From Candidatus Helarchaeota archaeon (lineage in GTDB: Archaea; Asgardarchaeota; Lokiarchaeia; Helarchaeales; HEL-GB-A), in NCBI GenBank assembly GCA_016840125.1, contig JAEOSY010000153.1, positions 1-35,869 on the forward strand: a DNA stretch of 35,869 nucleotides. Direction: 5' to 3'. Position 1 is the first letter of the stretch. Each line of letters opens with the position of its first letter. The position numbers were made by a program, and so were the translations under genes. Under the pieces are notes generated by a model. The model did not search any database and had not been told where the DNA came from. It worked only from the letters and a program-made list of their open reading frames with translations. Positions 21,372 to 30,903 of the stretch are shown here, piece after piece.

Positions 21372-23822
21372 CTATTTTTTTTCCATTTTTTGAGAAAGAT
21401 CATTCAGTTTTTTCTCAAGAAGTGTTCGCCTCTCAATTAAAGTAGATTTAATATGTTGCCAATACGATTTAGAATAATAATCCAATTGAAAGCGGAGGGC
21501 AAGCTCTAGGTGGGTTATTTTTCTTGTTAATTCATGAATTTGTTTCTCTAATTCTTTTATTTGATATTTGAAGGGCATTTGTTTAATCATATCTTTTAGT
21601 AATAAGCGAATATCTGAGGGATTTGGGACATTGAATTGAGCTTGGGTGGGATTTAACCCAACGCGGATGGAATACGCGGATTCAGGGAGGATGTTAAATA
21701 ATTCTTCATCACTCCAGTCACTACCGATTGCTAGGATGAAATTCCAATCTTTTTCAGAGATCCAGTGCATAGCTGCACGTCCTTTTTTTATACCAGCATT
21801 TCTTATACTGATATTTCTATCTCCTTCTTGTATTTGAAGGTTGTAGTTAGCGGCGTAATTAATAAGGAGTGTGCCAAGTTCTCGGGCTCGTAAAAACCCC
21901 ATATCGGGATCTGTATTCCGATAGTGCCATTCAAGCACGAAATCCTCTTCTTCAATTAAAGAACCAGGAGTCCTTGCGGTATATTGTTCTAGAATAGGAC
22001 GGATTTCCCCCTTCCAATGGTCATCCAATGGTTCAATCATTTTCCAAGGAGACTCTTGGTTTTTAATCCATAGACCATGTATGGCAATTAGTTCTATATT
22101 TAATCCCTTAAACCATTTATCTAACGTATCTGGGTTCCTTTTACTCAATAGTACTACTTTGGTATTCGGATTTTTTGAAAGATCTTTCAATAACTTTGTA
22201 ATTTCGGCAGGGGGCTTTGATTTTTTAGTAATATCAGATGCAGAAATGAGACAATCTTCATAGTTTAAGAGGATTAGCCTTTGATCGCTTTGTAGATACG
22301 TTTCGATTAATTCCTTTCTTTTTTCAAATGACAAAAATTTTATAAAAATCTCCTTTTGGAAATTTTTGGTTAAAATTAAATTATCAATGTAATCCTGAGC
22401 CCATTTCTCTATATTATATTGCTTTAACCGTTTTTGCATAGTCCGATTGTGTTTTATTTGTTCCTTAGGTTTCATTGTTAGAGCAATTTCAAGGGCTTCT
22501 ACGATCTCATCTCTGTTATTGACATTTATTTGAATGGCTTCTCCTAATTCTTTCGCAGCACCAGCAGTTTCACTGAGAATTAAAACGCCTCTTCCAGTTG
22601 TTTTGCTTGCAATATATTCTTTTGCAATGAGATTCATTCCATCCCTAGTAGGTGTGACTAGAGCTACATCAGCAATACAATAAAGAGCAGCAAGCATATC
22701 AAATGGTAGAAATTGAGAGAGATACCAGATTGGAGTCCAACCAATAGTCCCATACTTTCCATTTATTCTACCAACCAATTCATCGACTTGCTTTTTAAGT
22801 GCCATATAACTATCCACATTTATCCGAGAAGGGACTGCTACACAGACAAATTTAACTTTCTCTATGAATTCAGGGTGTTTCTCTAAGAATAATTCGAAGG
22901 CTTCTAACCGCTGAGGGATCCCCTTTGTGTAATCTAACCGATCTATTGAAAAAATCAGCGGAAGATTTCCCATTTTTTTCCGAATATTAGTAATTTCCTT
23001 TTGAACTGCTGATTTTTGACGTATCTTAGAGAATTTTTCATAATCAATACCCATTGGAAATGAATCTACTTTGAGCATCCGATCCAGAAGGAAAATTTGG
23101 TTAAATTTTACTTCTAGTCCTAATAATCTATGTACGCTTGTAAGGAAGTGACGAGCATAATCATATGTGTGGAAACCAATCAGATCTGAACCCAAAAGAC
23201 CTTCTAAGATCTCTTTACGCCACGGAAGCAAGCGGAAAATCTCAAAAGACGGAAAAGGAATATGAAGAAAAAAACCTATGGTAGGATCAGGTAATTTTGC
23301 CCTCAATAATTTAGGGAGAAGCATTAGATGATAATCATGAATCCAAATTAATTCGTCAGATTCGATAATTTCCGCGATTCTATCACAAAACAACTCATTT
23401 ATACGTTTATAAATTTCCCAAAAGCTGTTATTATATTCCGTAAATTGGCTAAAATAGTGAAAAAGGGGCCAAATAGATTTATTACAAAATTCGTCTTGGT
23501 ATGCTTGAATCTCTTTCTGGGACAAATAAATTGGATAACAGCTAAATTCCGCAACTAATTTTGATTTTAGTGTTTCAATCTCGTCTATTACCTCTTCGGT
23601 GCTAATACCTGGCCAACCAACCCAAATACTATCGAAATCTTTATAGAATGAACTTAATCCAGTTGCTAATCCACCAATACTGGGATTGAGAAGTAATTTT
23701 CCCTCTTTCTTTTGAATAGTTATCGGTAATCTATTAGAAACGATTATTAACTTTCGTTTTATGATTAATACCCTCTTAAATTCTGCATATCTAAAAAATG
23801 TGGTTTCATTTAAATTTTTCAT
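21372..23822 (-). CDS. otsA: Trehalose-6-phosphate synthase with an inactive-looking phosphatase domain
   Basis: 816 residues. Residues about 20-490 are a complete GT20 synthase that joins glucose from a nucleotide sugar to glucose-6-phosphate: SNRLP, GGLATGL, WVGWPG, WIHDYHLMLLP, FLHIPFPSFEIFR, IDRLDYTKGI and TPTRDGMNLIAKEY. Residues about 510-740 are a HAD domain like trehalose-6-phosphate phosphatase. Motif I, normally LDYDGTL, reads LLNYEDCL (518-525), so the nucleophile Asp is Asn (N520) and the second Asp is Glu; GDDxTDE reads GSDWSDE. This half should not be catalytic. A charged coiled coil (745-816) ends the protein. The start lies just after an AT-rich tract, so the message is probably leaderless. 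Confidence 0.9.
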   Translation of the reverse strand: MKNLNETTFFRYAEFKRVLIIKRKLIIVSNRLPITIQKKEGKLLLNPSIGGLATGLSSFYKDFDSIWVGWPGISTEEVIDEIETLKSKLVAEFSCYPIYLSQKEIQAYQDEFCNKSIWPLFHYFSQFTEYNNSFWEIYKRINELFCDRIAEIIESDELIWIHDYHLMLLPKLLRAKLPDPTIGFFLHIPFPSFEIFRLLPWRKEILEGLLGSDLIGFHTYDYARHFLTSVHRLLGLEVKFNQIFLLDRMLKVDSFPMGIDYEKFSKIRQKSAVQKEITNIRKKMGNLPLIFSIDRLDYTKGIPQRLEAFELFLEKHPEFIEKVKFVCVAVPSRINVDSYMALKKQVDELVGRINGKYGTIGWTPIWYLSQFLPFDMLAALYCIADVALVTPTRDGMNLIAKEYIASKTTGRGVLILSETAGAAKELGEAIQINVNNRDEIVEALEIALTMKPKEQIKHNRTMQKRLKQYNIEKWAQDYIDNLILTKNFQKEIFIKFLSFEKRKELIETYLQSDQRLILLNYEDCLISASDITKKSKPPAEITKLLKDLSKNPNTKVVLLSKRNPDTLDKWFKGLNIELIAIHGLWIKNQESPWKMIEPLDDHWKGEIRPILEQYTARTPGSLIEEEDFVLEWHYRNTDPDMGFLRARELGTLLINYAANYNLQIQEGDRNISIRNAGIKKGRAAMHWISEKDWNFILAIGSDWSDEELFNILPESAYSIRVGLNPTQAQFNVPNPSDIRLLLKDMIKQMPFKYQIKELEKQIHELTRKITHLELALRFQLDYYSKSYWQHIKSTLIERRTLLEKKLNDLSQKMEKK

Positions 23823-23880
23823 TGAAAAAATATTTTAATATTGCAATTACCTATCTGAAAGGAACCTAGGTGAGCGATTT
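23823..23880. promoter_or_regulatory. Short shared promoter between the trehalose synthase and isomerase genes
   Basis: Only 58 bases separate the two divergent starts. The TATA-like tract AAAAAATATTTTAATATTG (about 23826-23844) can serve both directions. AGGTGA (23869-23874) is the ribosome binding site of the isomerase gene. Transcription in one direction is likely to interfere with the other. Confidence 0.45.
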
Positions 23881-25683
23881 ATGGAAAAACACGTTGGTAA
23901 AATAAGACTTCGAGGTTCTATACCAAAAATCGGTATCCGTCCAGTCATTGATGGAAGACGAAAAGGTGTGAGAGAATCTCTTGAAGATCAAACTATGAAT
24001 TTAGCAAACGCGGTTGTTGAATTATTATCGGATAACTTATATCATCCCAATGGGCTTCCGGTGGAATGTGTAATGGCAGATACCACAATAGGTGGCGTTG
24101 CAGAAGCAGCAGAATGTGCAGATAAATTCGCGAAGGAGAGTGTTGGAGTTTCGATAACAGTAACACCCTGCTGGTGCTACGGTACGGAGACGATGGACAT
24201 GGACCCGCTCGTTCCTAAGGCTGTATGGGGATTCAACGGAACTGAAAGACCAGGGGCGGTCTATCTTGCTGCTGTTTTAGCAGGACACAATCAGAAGGGC
24301 ATTCCAGCCTTCGGGATATATGGAAAGGACGTGCAAGATGCGGATGATAACACCATTCCTGCTGATGTGAAGGAGAAACTGTTGCGCTTCGCCAAAGCCG
24401 GGCTTGGAGTAGCGTGGATGAAGAATAAAACTTACCTTTCACTTGGATATTGTAGTATGGGGATTGCTGGAAGTATTGTAAATGAGATCTTTTTCCAGAA
24501 TTACCTCGGTATGCGCTGTATGTATGTAGATATGAGTGAATTTATTCGCAGATTGAATCTAGAAATCTATGATAAGGAGGAGTTCGCGAGGGCGATTAAA
24601 TGGGTGCATGAAAAATGCAAAGAAGGAGAGGATTTAAATCCTCCCGAGGCGCAAAAATCTAAAGAGGATAAAAATAAAGATTGGGAAACGGTCGTTAAAA
24701 TGGCAATGATTGCGAGGGATTTAATGGTAGGGAATAAAAATCTTGAGAAAATTGACTATGGGGAAGAGGCATTAGGGCAGAATGCGATATTGGCGGGATT
24801 TCAAGGTCAAAGACAGTGGACAGATTTTATGCCAAATGGGGATTTTCTAGAGGCAATATTGAACTCATCCTTTGATTGGAACGGGATACGACAACCATAC
24901 ATTATGGCCACCGAAAACGATTCGTTGAATGGGGTGGTGATGTTATTTGGCCATTTATTGACCAGTACTGCGCAGATCTTTGCGGATGTTAGAACCTATT
25001 GGAGCCCTGAAGCTGTAAAACGAGTAACTGGGATTCAATTGAAAGGATTGGCAAAAGAGGGAATCATCCATATGATTAATTCAGGAGCCGCAGCCTTGGA
25101 TGGTACTGGCCAACAGATAATTAACGGAAAAAATGGAATAAAACCATTTTGGGATATTACCGAAGAGGAAGTTGAAAAATGTTTGGAAGCGACGCGATGG
25201 GGACCTGCAGTTTTAGAATATTTTCGTGGGGGCGGCTACTCATCCAATTTCTTAACAGTCGGTGACATGCCAGTCACTGCTTCGAGAATTAATTTGGTCC
25301 ATGGGCTGGGTCCTGTATTACAAATTGCTGAAGGATTTGCAGTTAGTATTCCCGAAGAAGTTCACAAAAAATTAGACGAAAGGACAAATCCTACATGGCC
25401 GAGCACTTGGTTTAGCCCCAGGTTAACCGGAAGAGGGGCTTTCACAAGTGTTTATTCGGTAATGAACAGCTGGGGTGCGAATCATGCTGCCATTAGCTAT
25501 GGGCACATTGGAGCGGATCTTATAACACTTGCCTCAATGCTTCGTATTCCCGTTAGTATGCATAACGTTCCCGAACGAAAGATATTCAGACCAAGCATTT
25601 GGAATGCTTTTGGAACGAATGATTTGGAGGGGGCTGATTATCGGGCGTGTGAAAAACTAGGACCCGTTTATGGAAGTAAGTGA
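23881..25683 (+). CDS. fucI: L-fucose/D-arabinose isomerase family protein
   Basis: 600 residues, the usual length of FucI (about 590), covering the whole family: [20 protein letters not shown] at the start, [71 protein letters not shown], and [20 protein letters not shown]. FucI converts an aldose to a ketose using Mn2+ held by Glu, Asp and His. The MGIAGSI and VDMSE blocks belong to the N-terminal and substrate-binding domains. Which sugar is used cannot be read from sequence; fucose and D-arabinose are the usual ones. It has a good ribosome binding site and is the only clear monosaccharide-catabolism gene in the window. Confidence 0.88.
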   Translation: MEKHVGKIRLRGSIPKIGIRPVIDGRRKGVRESLEDQTMNLANAVVELLSDNLYHPNGLPVECVMADTTIGGVAEAAECADKFAKESVGVSITVTPCWCYGTETMDMDPLVPKAVWGFNGTERPGAVYLAAVLAGHNQKGIPAFGIYGKDVQDADDNTIPADVKEKLLRFAKAGLGVAWMKNKTYLSLGYCSMGIAGSIVNEIFFQNYLGMRCMYVDMSEFIRRLNLEIYDKEEFARAIKWVHEKCKEGEDLNPPEAQKSKEDKNKDWETVVKMAMIARDLMVGNKNLEKIDYGEEALGQNAILAGFQGQRQWTDFMPNGDFLEAILNSSFDWNGIRQPYIMATENDSLNGVVMLFGHLLTSTAQIFADVRTYWSPEAVKRVTGIQLKGLAKEGIIHMINSGAAALDGTGQQIINGKNGIKPFWDITEEEVEKCLEATRWGPAVLEYFRGGGYSSNFLTVGDMPVTASRINLVHGLGPVLQIAEGFAVSIPEEVHKKLDERTNPTWPSTWFSPRLTGRGAFTSVYSVMNSWGANHAAISYGHIGADLITLASMLRIPVSMHNVPERKIFRPSIWNAFGTNDLEGADYRACEKLGPVYGSK

Positions 25684-25763
25684 TCAAAAAAAGCGTGAAA
25701 CATTTGAGCTATCTATTCTAGAATAATTATGATTTATAAAGATAAAAAATCAAAAGATTCCTC

Positions 25764-26834
25764 ATGAAAAGTTCAACACAAAAGGCTCTCACTCCTACAG
25801 AAATTAGAAAGCATAAAGACGAAATCATTGCCCGATTAATGGTTTCCGCGAAAAGAGCAAAAGATACTGGTGGTAGACCATTTGTTTTTCACTTTCTTAC
25901 AACTTTAAGATGTAACGCTAATTGCGAAACATGTCTCTGGAAAGACAATGAAGTCACGGGCGAATTAACCTTTGAAGAAATCAAGCGTCTTTATTTAGAG
26001 GCAAAAGAGGAAGGATTTGTAATGACCATCCTTTGGGGAGGAGAACCCACGCTCCGCAAAGATATAACTGATATCATTAAATTCATAAGGTATGAGGCAA
26101 ATTTCGCGTTTATCGGGTTTGTATCCAATGGATTTCTTCTTCCGAAACGAATCCATGAGTTTGGAAATGATATTGACCTTATACTCATGAGCTTAGATTC
26201 ACCAGTGGCAGAAGAACAAGATAAAATACGAGGAATAAAAGGGCTATTTGATAGAATAATGGAATCCGTACAAATCATAAAAAAAGATTTTCCACTCATC
26301 TCATTACAATTTAGTTTTTCGATTAGTAAGTACAACATTCATCGTGTCGATGAGATGATCGCACTTGCAGATAAACTGCAGGTGCCCGTCGCTTTTAACG
26401 TAATAAACACCTTACGCCATTATTCAACGGGAACGGTTGATGAAAAAGGAGACCTTTCTGTTACAGCAGAAGAAATTAGTGAGGCGTTTTCAAAAATTTT
26501 AGACGCTAAAAGAAATGGCTCCAAGATACTAAATTCAGAACTGTATCTCAAACATTTTATTGACGGAAAGAAAAAATATCGGTGTCACGCAAAGAAAGTG
26601 TTTATGTATGTAGATTCCATGGGAAATGTCGAGGATTGCCTACAATTAGACAAGCCCATAGCTAACTTACGTGAGAAGTCTGTCAAAGAGGCTTTAAACG
26701 TGCCAAGATTCAAAGAATTTCTCAAAGAAACTGAAAACTGTTGCACATGTAATTCGCCTACAATGATTGATTGCAGTTATATTTGGGAAGACTTCAGTTT
26801 ATTAAAAAAATCTGGCGGCATATCGTTTGGATAA
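25764..26834 (+). CDS. Radical SAM protein with SPASM-like C-terminus
   Basis: 356 residues. RCNANCETCLWKD gives the C-x3-C-x2-C cluster motif (about residue 50), then ILWGGEPTLRKDI and LILMSLDSPVAEEQDKIRG, all typical of the MoaA/PqqE-like branch. The C-terminus has additional cysteines: RCHAKKVFMYVDSMGNVEDC and ENCCTCNSPTMIDC, which would hold an auxiliary iron-sulfur cluster. It is 18 bases before the geranylgeranyl-reductase-like gene, so the pair is probably one transcript. This could mean work on an isoprenoid or membrane lipid; that is inference only. Confidence 0.82.
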   Translation: MKSSTQKALTPTEIRKHKDEIIARLMVSAKRAKDTGGRPFVFHFLTTLRCNANCETCLWKDNEVTGELTFEEIKRLYLEAKEEGFVMTILWGGEPTLRKDITDIIKFIRYEANFAFIGFVSNGFLLPKRIHEFGNDIDLILMSLDSPVAEEQDKIRGIKGLFDRIMESVQIIKKDFPLISLQFSFSISKYNIHRVDEMIALADKLQVPVAFNVINTLRHYSTGTVDEKGDLSVTAEEISEAFSKILDAKRNGSKILNSELYLKHFIDGKKKYRCHAKKVFMYVDSMGNVEDCLQLDKPIANLREKSVKEALNVPRFKEFLKETENCCTCNSPTMIDCSYIWEDFSLLKKSGGISFG

Positions 26835-26852
26835 CTCCCTGATGAGTTCATA

Positions 26853-28022
26853 ATGAAAGATAAATATGATGTGATTGTTGTTGGAGCAGGTCCAGCGGGG
26901 CTAGCAGCTGGAATTTCTGCCAAGAGCAATTCTGACATGAACATTTTGATACTCGAAAAACAAGTAAGACCTGGGAATAGAAGTAGAGGAGAAACTTTAA
27001 AGTCGGATCCATTTCTAGAGAAGAACTTATTTGATCCTGGATTTCTTAAGAAGATAACCGTGAATAAGACAAATAAATATCGATTCTATAGTCCTTCTGC
27101 TAAACATTATATAGAAATAGAAGCTTTTCAAGAGCGACACATGATAAATTGGCATGAATTAATAAATGCATTGGTAAATAAGGCCATAAAAAACGATATA
27201 GAAATTCAAGTGAACCATCTAGTCAAAGAACTCGTATTTAAAGATGAAATCTATCAAGGAGTGAAAGCATTTAATGGTTTTAAGGAATTTGATGTTAAAT
27301 CGGACCTTATAATTCTTGCTGATGGAAGTGAGAACTCTTTGATAAACAATTATGGTTTTCAAACCCCAAAAGAAAACCATCTCATCTTGAAAGTCATTGC
27401 AGAAAATGTGAATTTCAAAGAAAATATTATTGAATTGTTTTTTTCTACAGATGAAAACATGCCACCAGGAATCTTGGCAATTTTCCCCCGGTCGGCAACT
27501 TCTGCAGAAGCGAATTATGTACAATTTGCCAGTTCGAATGCCAAAGATCTCAGATTTTGGTGGGATAAAATCTGTTCTGATATGCCAATTTTTTCGGATC
27601 GCTTTAAAAATTCAAGTCAAGTTCATTTTGACATTGCCTATTTACCGTTTGGGGGTCCTACATTAAATGTCTTGGTCCCTAAACCCAGAATTTTTTTGGC
27701 AGGAGATAATGCAGGCCATGTTCCAGCCACAAGCGGTGCAGGACTCGTTCCTTCAATGAAAATGGCTTTTGAGATTGGTAAGATAGTTTCTGAAATTTAT
27801 GATTCTCAAGAAATTGATGAAGCATTTACTCCAGATTCTATAAAACAAATTATTAGAAGACTGCGTAAAACAGCAATTTATCGGGATTTGAAAGAAAAAG
27901 CTCGGGTAGCAGTTGATATTAGAAAAGCCTTTTTTAGAACTTTAATCACCCCAGAAAAAATTGATGCGCAATGGGAAGGGTTTATTGCTCCAATCTTAAA
28001 AAACGCAGTAGAATTCTTTTAA
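26853..28022 (+). CDS. Geranylgeranyl-reductase-family FAD protein
   Basis: 389 residues. The N-terminal dinucleotide-binding motif is DVIVVGAGPAGLAAGISAKS. A substrate-side motif follows (RGETLK), and the second FAD motif is RIFLAGDNAGHVPATSGAGL. Together these define the GGR/p-hydroxybenzoate-hydroxylase-like family, which in archaea saturates the isoprenoid chains of membrane lipids or quinones. Lineage-specific copies act on other polyprenyl compounds. It converges with the operon at 28037-34368. The partner radical SAM gene is immediately upstream. Confidence 0.82.
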   Translation: MKDKYDVIVVGAGPAGLAAGISAKSNSDMNILILEKQVRPGNRSRGETLKSDPFLEKNLFDPGFLKKITVNKTNKYRFYSPSAKHYIEIEAFQERHMINWHELINALVNKAIKNDIEIQVNHLVKELVFKDEIYQGVKAFNGFKEFDVKSDLIILADGSENSLINNYGFQTPKENHLILKVIAENVNFKENIIELFFSTDENMPPGILAIFPRSATSAEANYVQFASSNAKDLRFWWDKICSDMPIFSDRFKNSSQVHFDIAYLPFGGPTLNVLVPKPRIFLAGDNAGHVPATSGAGLVPSMKMAFEIGKIVSEIYDSQEIDEAFTPDSIKQIIRRLRKTAIYRDLKEKARVAVDIRKAFFRTLITPEKIDAQWEGFIAPILKNAVEFF

Positions 28023-28036
28023 AATCAACCTCACAA

Positions 28037-28555
28037 TTATCTCATTATTTCTGCCTTAATATCACAGCCATTCTCTTTATATATTGCTGAGAGTTTTATG
28101 TCACCTATTCGTCCGAAAGTTTGAAAAGCTGGAATACAATTTAATTTGCAAAAAGCGTCACTCTGGATTTGATGTTGTACCTTATAATTTTTAATTCCTC
28201 GTCTAAACAAATCCTTGCTCAGACATTGATTAATATGAATCGTTGCGACATTTTCTCCATGATCCACTCCAGTAATACATTTTATTGGAATCATAAATTG
28301 AACATTTTTTATGAGCTGAGTAATGAATATATCAAAAAATTTCCGCGTACTTAACGTCTTGAGTACTTTTGATCCAATTTTAACTCCTTTTCCTACCTTT
28401 TTTTCATACATCATTTCATTCTTCATAAAATAATACTTCTTAACGAGATCCTCCCCTTCGGTTTCAAGTAAAAATTTCATGAGAAGAATATGGATATCCA
28501 TCAAGGTTTCTAAAGTTTTTTTATATTTGCGCTTATCGCTCCATTCTTTTTCCAT
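28037..28555 (-). CDS. Small soluble protein, unknown (last gene of the methyltransferase operon)
   Basis: 172 residues from ATG 28555, which has GAGGG seven bases upstream; a longer frame overlaps the preceding gene and is rejected. The first half is helical and charged (TLETLMDIHILLMKFLLETE); the second half is beta-rich (MIPIKCITGVDHGENVATIH, CKLNCIPAFQ, IKLSAIYKENGCDIKAEIM). The cysteine-containing C-terminal pattern recalls L-2-amino-thiazoline-4-carboxylate-hydrolase-like proteins that often stand beside UroD-type enzymes, but I cannot confirm it. It begins 43 bases after the UroD-type gene. Confidence 0.6.
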   Translation of the reverse strand: MEKEWSDKRKYKKTLETLMDIHILLMKFLLETEGEDLVKKYYFMKNEMMYEKKVGKGVKIGSKVLKTLSTRKFFDIFITQLIKNVQFMIPIKCITGVDHGENVATIHINQCLSKDLFRRGIKNYKVQHQIQSDAFCKLNCIPAFQTFGRIGDIKLSAIYKENGCDIKAEIMR

Positions 28556-28598
28556 AATCAGCCCTCTATTTTTAATATGAAAAGTATTATTTTTTGCC

Positions 28599-29798
28599 CT
28601 AGCTTTTAGAGGTTGGTAAATCAGGTACGATATTCTCCTTCCAATCTTCGACAACAGGCCAATTCCACCACTCAGGAGGGATCTTTGAGTATTTGCCATA
28701 TTTTTTGATACCCTTTTTAAACGCCTTAATGTTCTCTTTAGGGACTTGGATATGATGGGGCTGCGGATAGTAGTAGGCCCCAAAACCACCTTCAGACGTT
28801 CCAAGGTTCCGTACCATGTGCCACACTTCTCGAGTAACCTCCTCAGGAGGATTTTTTATGTAGATAGACTGAATATTCACACAACCCCAGAACATTAGTT
28901 TTCCCCGGAACGGCTGTAGGTCGGGATATCCGGTCATTCGTGGACTATCCAATTCGAGTGCATCAAGCCCCCATTCCATGAACAGCGGAATTATCTTGTC
29001 AATCTTTCCACAACAATGATGGTGAAACTCGCCACCTAAATCGTGGATTGTATCCGTGAGTCGCTGATAATGGGGACCATAAAACTCTCTAAACATTTCA
29101 GGGCTCATAAAAGGTCGATATTGCGTACCAAGATCCTCGTACATTAAAACTCCATTTGGATTAATGTCTAATTTTCCAAACATCTTCAGTTGCTTTACAT
29201 AAATATCAGTTATTTGCTCAAGAAGGTATTTAACTTTGTCAGGATTTCGTTTTAAATCGATGAGGAAGGTGTTGAAACCACGCATGTTAGAAGCAACGGT
29301 CAAAGGTCCCCAAGTTGGTAGTATAATCCGATATCTTTCTTTTCCGAACTCTTTACTAGAATCACGTGCCAAATTATAGCGTTCTTTATTCTCTGGATTT
29401 AAAAAATAACGATCAATATACACATCTAAATTTGACCATTCGGGGAGGGAAGGTCTCCCAGGGTGCCCCATCGAAAGACGGTCACCTCTTAGAGACCAAA
29501 TACAGCCCCATTCGTCTATTTCTTCATGGGGTTGGTTCTTCCAATCTTTGTATTTTGGATCCTTAGCCCAATCCGGCTTTTTCCATTTATATCCAGGTAC
29601 GTTTTTTATTGAAGAGTGAGGAAAAAGACCTATCTCATCATCTCGATGCCCAGGTTGCCAGGAATTTGGTGGAGTAATTGGCATCGGAAAGACATCGCTT
29701 TGAAACACTATTGTATCAAGAGTTGTAAAATCCATAACAGGTATTTGGTCAGGATTTTCGAATTTTAATGCGCTGCGTACTCGGTCAAAAGAATTCAT
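28599..29798 (-). CDS. UroD-family methyltransferase-like protein, copy A
   Basis: 399 residues. The N-terminus is the family signature (SFDRVRSALKFENPDQIPVM). The motif GGEFHHHCCGKIDKIIPLFM provides H-x-C zinc ligands, followed by WGLDALELDSPRMTGYPDL and MFWGCVNIQSIYIKNPPEEV. The C-terminal ligand position reads YYYPQPHHIQVPKENI, with His rather than Cys. It has an inserted region of about 50 residues near the N-terminus (PGYKWKKPDWAKDP and EEIDEWGCIWSLRGDR) shared with copy B at 30904-32091 but not with the enzyme at 6575-7813. Copies A and B are roughly two thirds identical. Corrinoid- or thiol-linked methyl transfer is the family expectation; no corrinoid protein is nearby. Confidence 0.8.
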   Translation of the reverse strand: MNSFDRVRSALKFENPDQIPVMDFTTLDTIVFQSDVFPMPITPPNSWQPGHRDDEIGLFPHSSIKNVPGYKWKKPDWAKDPKYKDWKNQPHEEIDEWGCIWSLRGDRLSMGHPGRPSLPEWSNLDVYIDRYFLNPENKERYNLARDSSKEFGKERYRIILPTWGPLTVASNMRGFNTFLIDLKRNPDKVKYLLEQITDIYVKQLKMFGKLDINPNGVLMYEDLGTQYRPFMSPEMFREFYGPHYQRLTDTIHDLGGEFHHHCCGKIDKIIPLFMEWGLDALELDSPRMTGYPDLQPFRGKLMFWGCVNIQSIYIKNPPEEVTREVWHMVRNLGTSEGGFGAYYYPQPHHIQVPKENIKAFKKGIKKYGKYSKIPPEWWNWPVVEDWKENIVPDLPTSKS

Positions 29799-29875
29799 TT
29801 AAAATTCATGCTCCTAAAATGATAAAATGTTTATTTTTTGAATCCTTGATACAATACGATAGAATAGAATTAATA

Positions 29876-30880
29876 TCATATATAAGTTGTTGCCAGATGT
29901 AATTCAAAAGGACCTGAAATAAGGTCAGGGGGAAAAGCCAGATGAAGAGGACCTAAAACCACGTAATTCAAAGGAACTTGATATAAATGAAATAATATAG
30001 TCTGATTCGTGTAATTATCATAAGTTTGAGTTATGGTAGAGCCTGACGGAATATAGCCAAGTTTTTCATCAACAAACCAGTTAGAGCAAACTTTTGTCCA
30101 GTTATCTATTAAGCTGGTCGAACAAAAGAGATCATATGAAGATCCGTACCAAATTCCGAGGATCATATACCAAGTGCTGTTATAGTAAAACATTGCGGAG
30201 TTTTCTAGATCTTCATCGGTTATTGAACCGCTATAAGTCCAATTCAACCCAAGCGAAGAGGAAGTAGCAATATGGACCCCGTGCTTAGCGGTGGAGTAGT
30301 ATAGAACATATTCACCCGGATTATTTTCGATGATGTAGGGATCCCATCCAGCAGAGGGATGTGCGATAGGAGTATTATTGATATTTAAATAACCTAAATC
30401 TGTGAATGAGGAGGGATCTGACAAATTATCACCTATCAACATACCCATAAGAGCGAAGTTGATATCACCTACATACACGTTAAACCAATCAGAATAGTAG
30501 ATTAAAAAGGAACCATTGTCTAATGCGATTCCGTATGGTGCAATCTTACCCAAATAGTTGTTCAATACACTTATAAAGGTGAAATTTAAGAAATCTGCCG
30601 TTTTAAAAATAGCGGTGCCAAAATTGGAGGTGGTGATTAAATAATAGAAGCCTTGACTATCTTGATAGAGTGAAAAATTGGAATAACGAATGTATTCGGG
30701 ATCTTTTATCTGGTTTCCCCCAATTATATCATTTGGAATCACTCGTCCATGGTATTCCCAATCACACTGTTGGGATATGCAGCAGGGTTTGGCGAATAAG
30801 GGGAGTAAAAAGACTGATAGAATGACAAATAAAAGGGCGATATTAGTACCAACGAATTTTAATAATTTTACCATATTCAT
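29876..30880 (-). CDS. Secreted beta-propeller protein resembling GH43-type five-bladed propellers
   Basis: 334 residues. A signal segment covers about residues 10-32 (IALLFVILSVFLLPLFAKPC). The mature part is a chain of beta blades: DPEYIRYSNFSLYQDSQGFY, FKTADFLNFTFISVL, GWDPYIIENNPGEYVLYYST, MFYYNSTWYMILGIWYGSSY and DNWTKVC. The D-P-Y / Y-Y-S / W pattern is that of GH43/GH117-like five-bladed propellers. Many N-x-S/T sequons suggest N-glycosylation outside the cell. Whether the three catalytic acids of GH43 are present cannot be settled by eye. It sits between two paralogous UroD-type genes, 23 bases after one and 77 before the other. It may bind or cut an external glycan. Confidence 0.65.
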   Translation of the reverse strand: MNMVKLLKFVGTNIALLFVILSVFLLPLFAKPCCISQQCDWEYHGRVIPNDIIGGNQIKDPEYIRYSNFSLYQDSQGFYYLITTSNFGTAIFKTADFLNFTFISVLNNYLGKIAPYGIALDNGSFLIYYSDWFNVYVGDINFALMGMLIGDNLSDPSSFTDLGYLNINNTPIAHPSAGWDPYIIENNPGEYVLYYSTAKHGVHIATSSSLGLNWTYSGSITDEDLENSAMFYYNSTWYMILGIWYGSSYDLFCSTSLIDNWTKVCSNWFVDEKLGYIPSGSTITQTYDNYTNQTILFHLYQVPLNYVVLGPLHLAFPPDLISGPFELHLATTYI

Positions 30881-30903
30881 TGTATCAAATCTTTAAATTA
30901 CAT

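Noticed and set aside
28556..28804. N-terminal extension of the small protein at 28037-28555
   Set aside because: It lies inside the preceding UroD-type gene in another frame; GAGGG before ATG 28555 sets the start.
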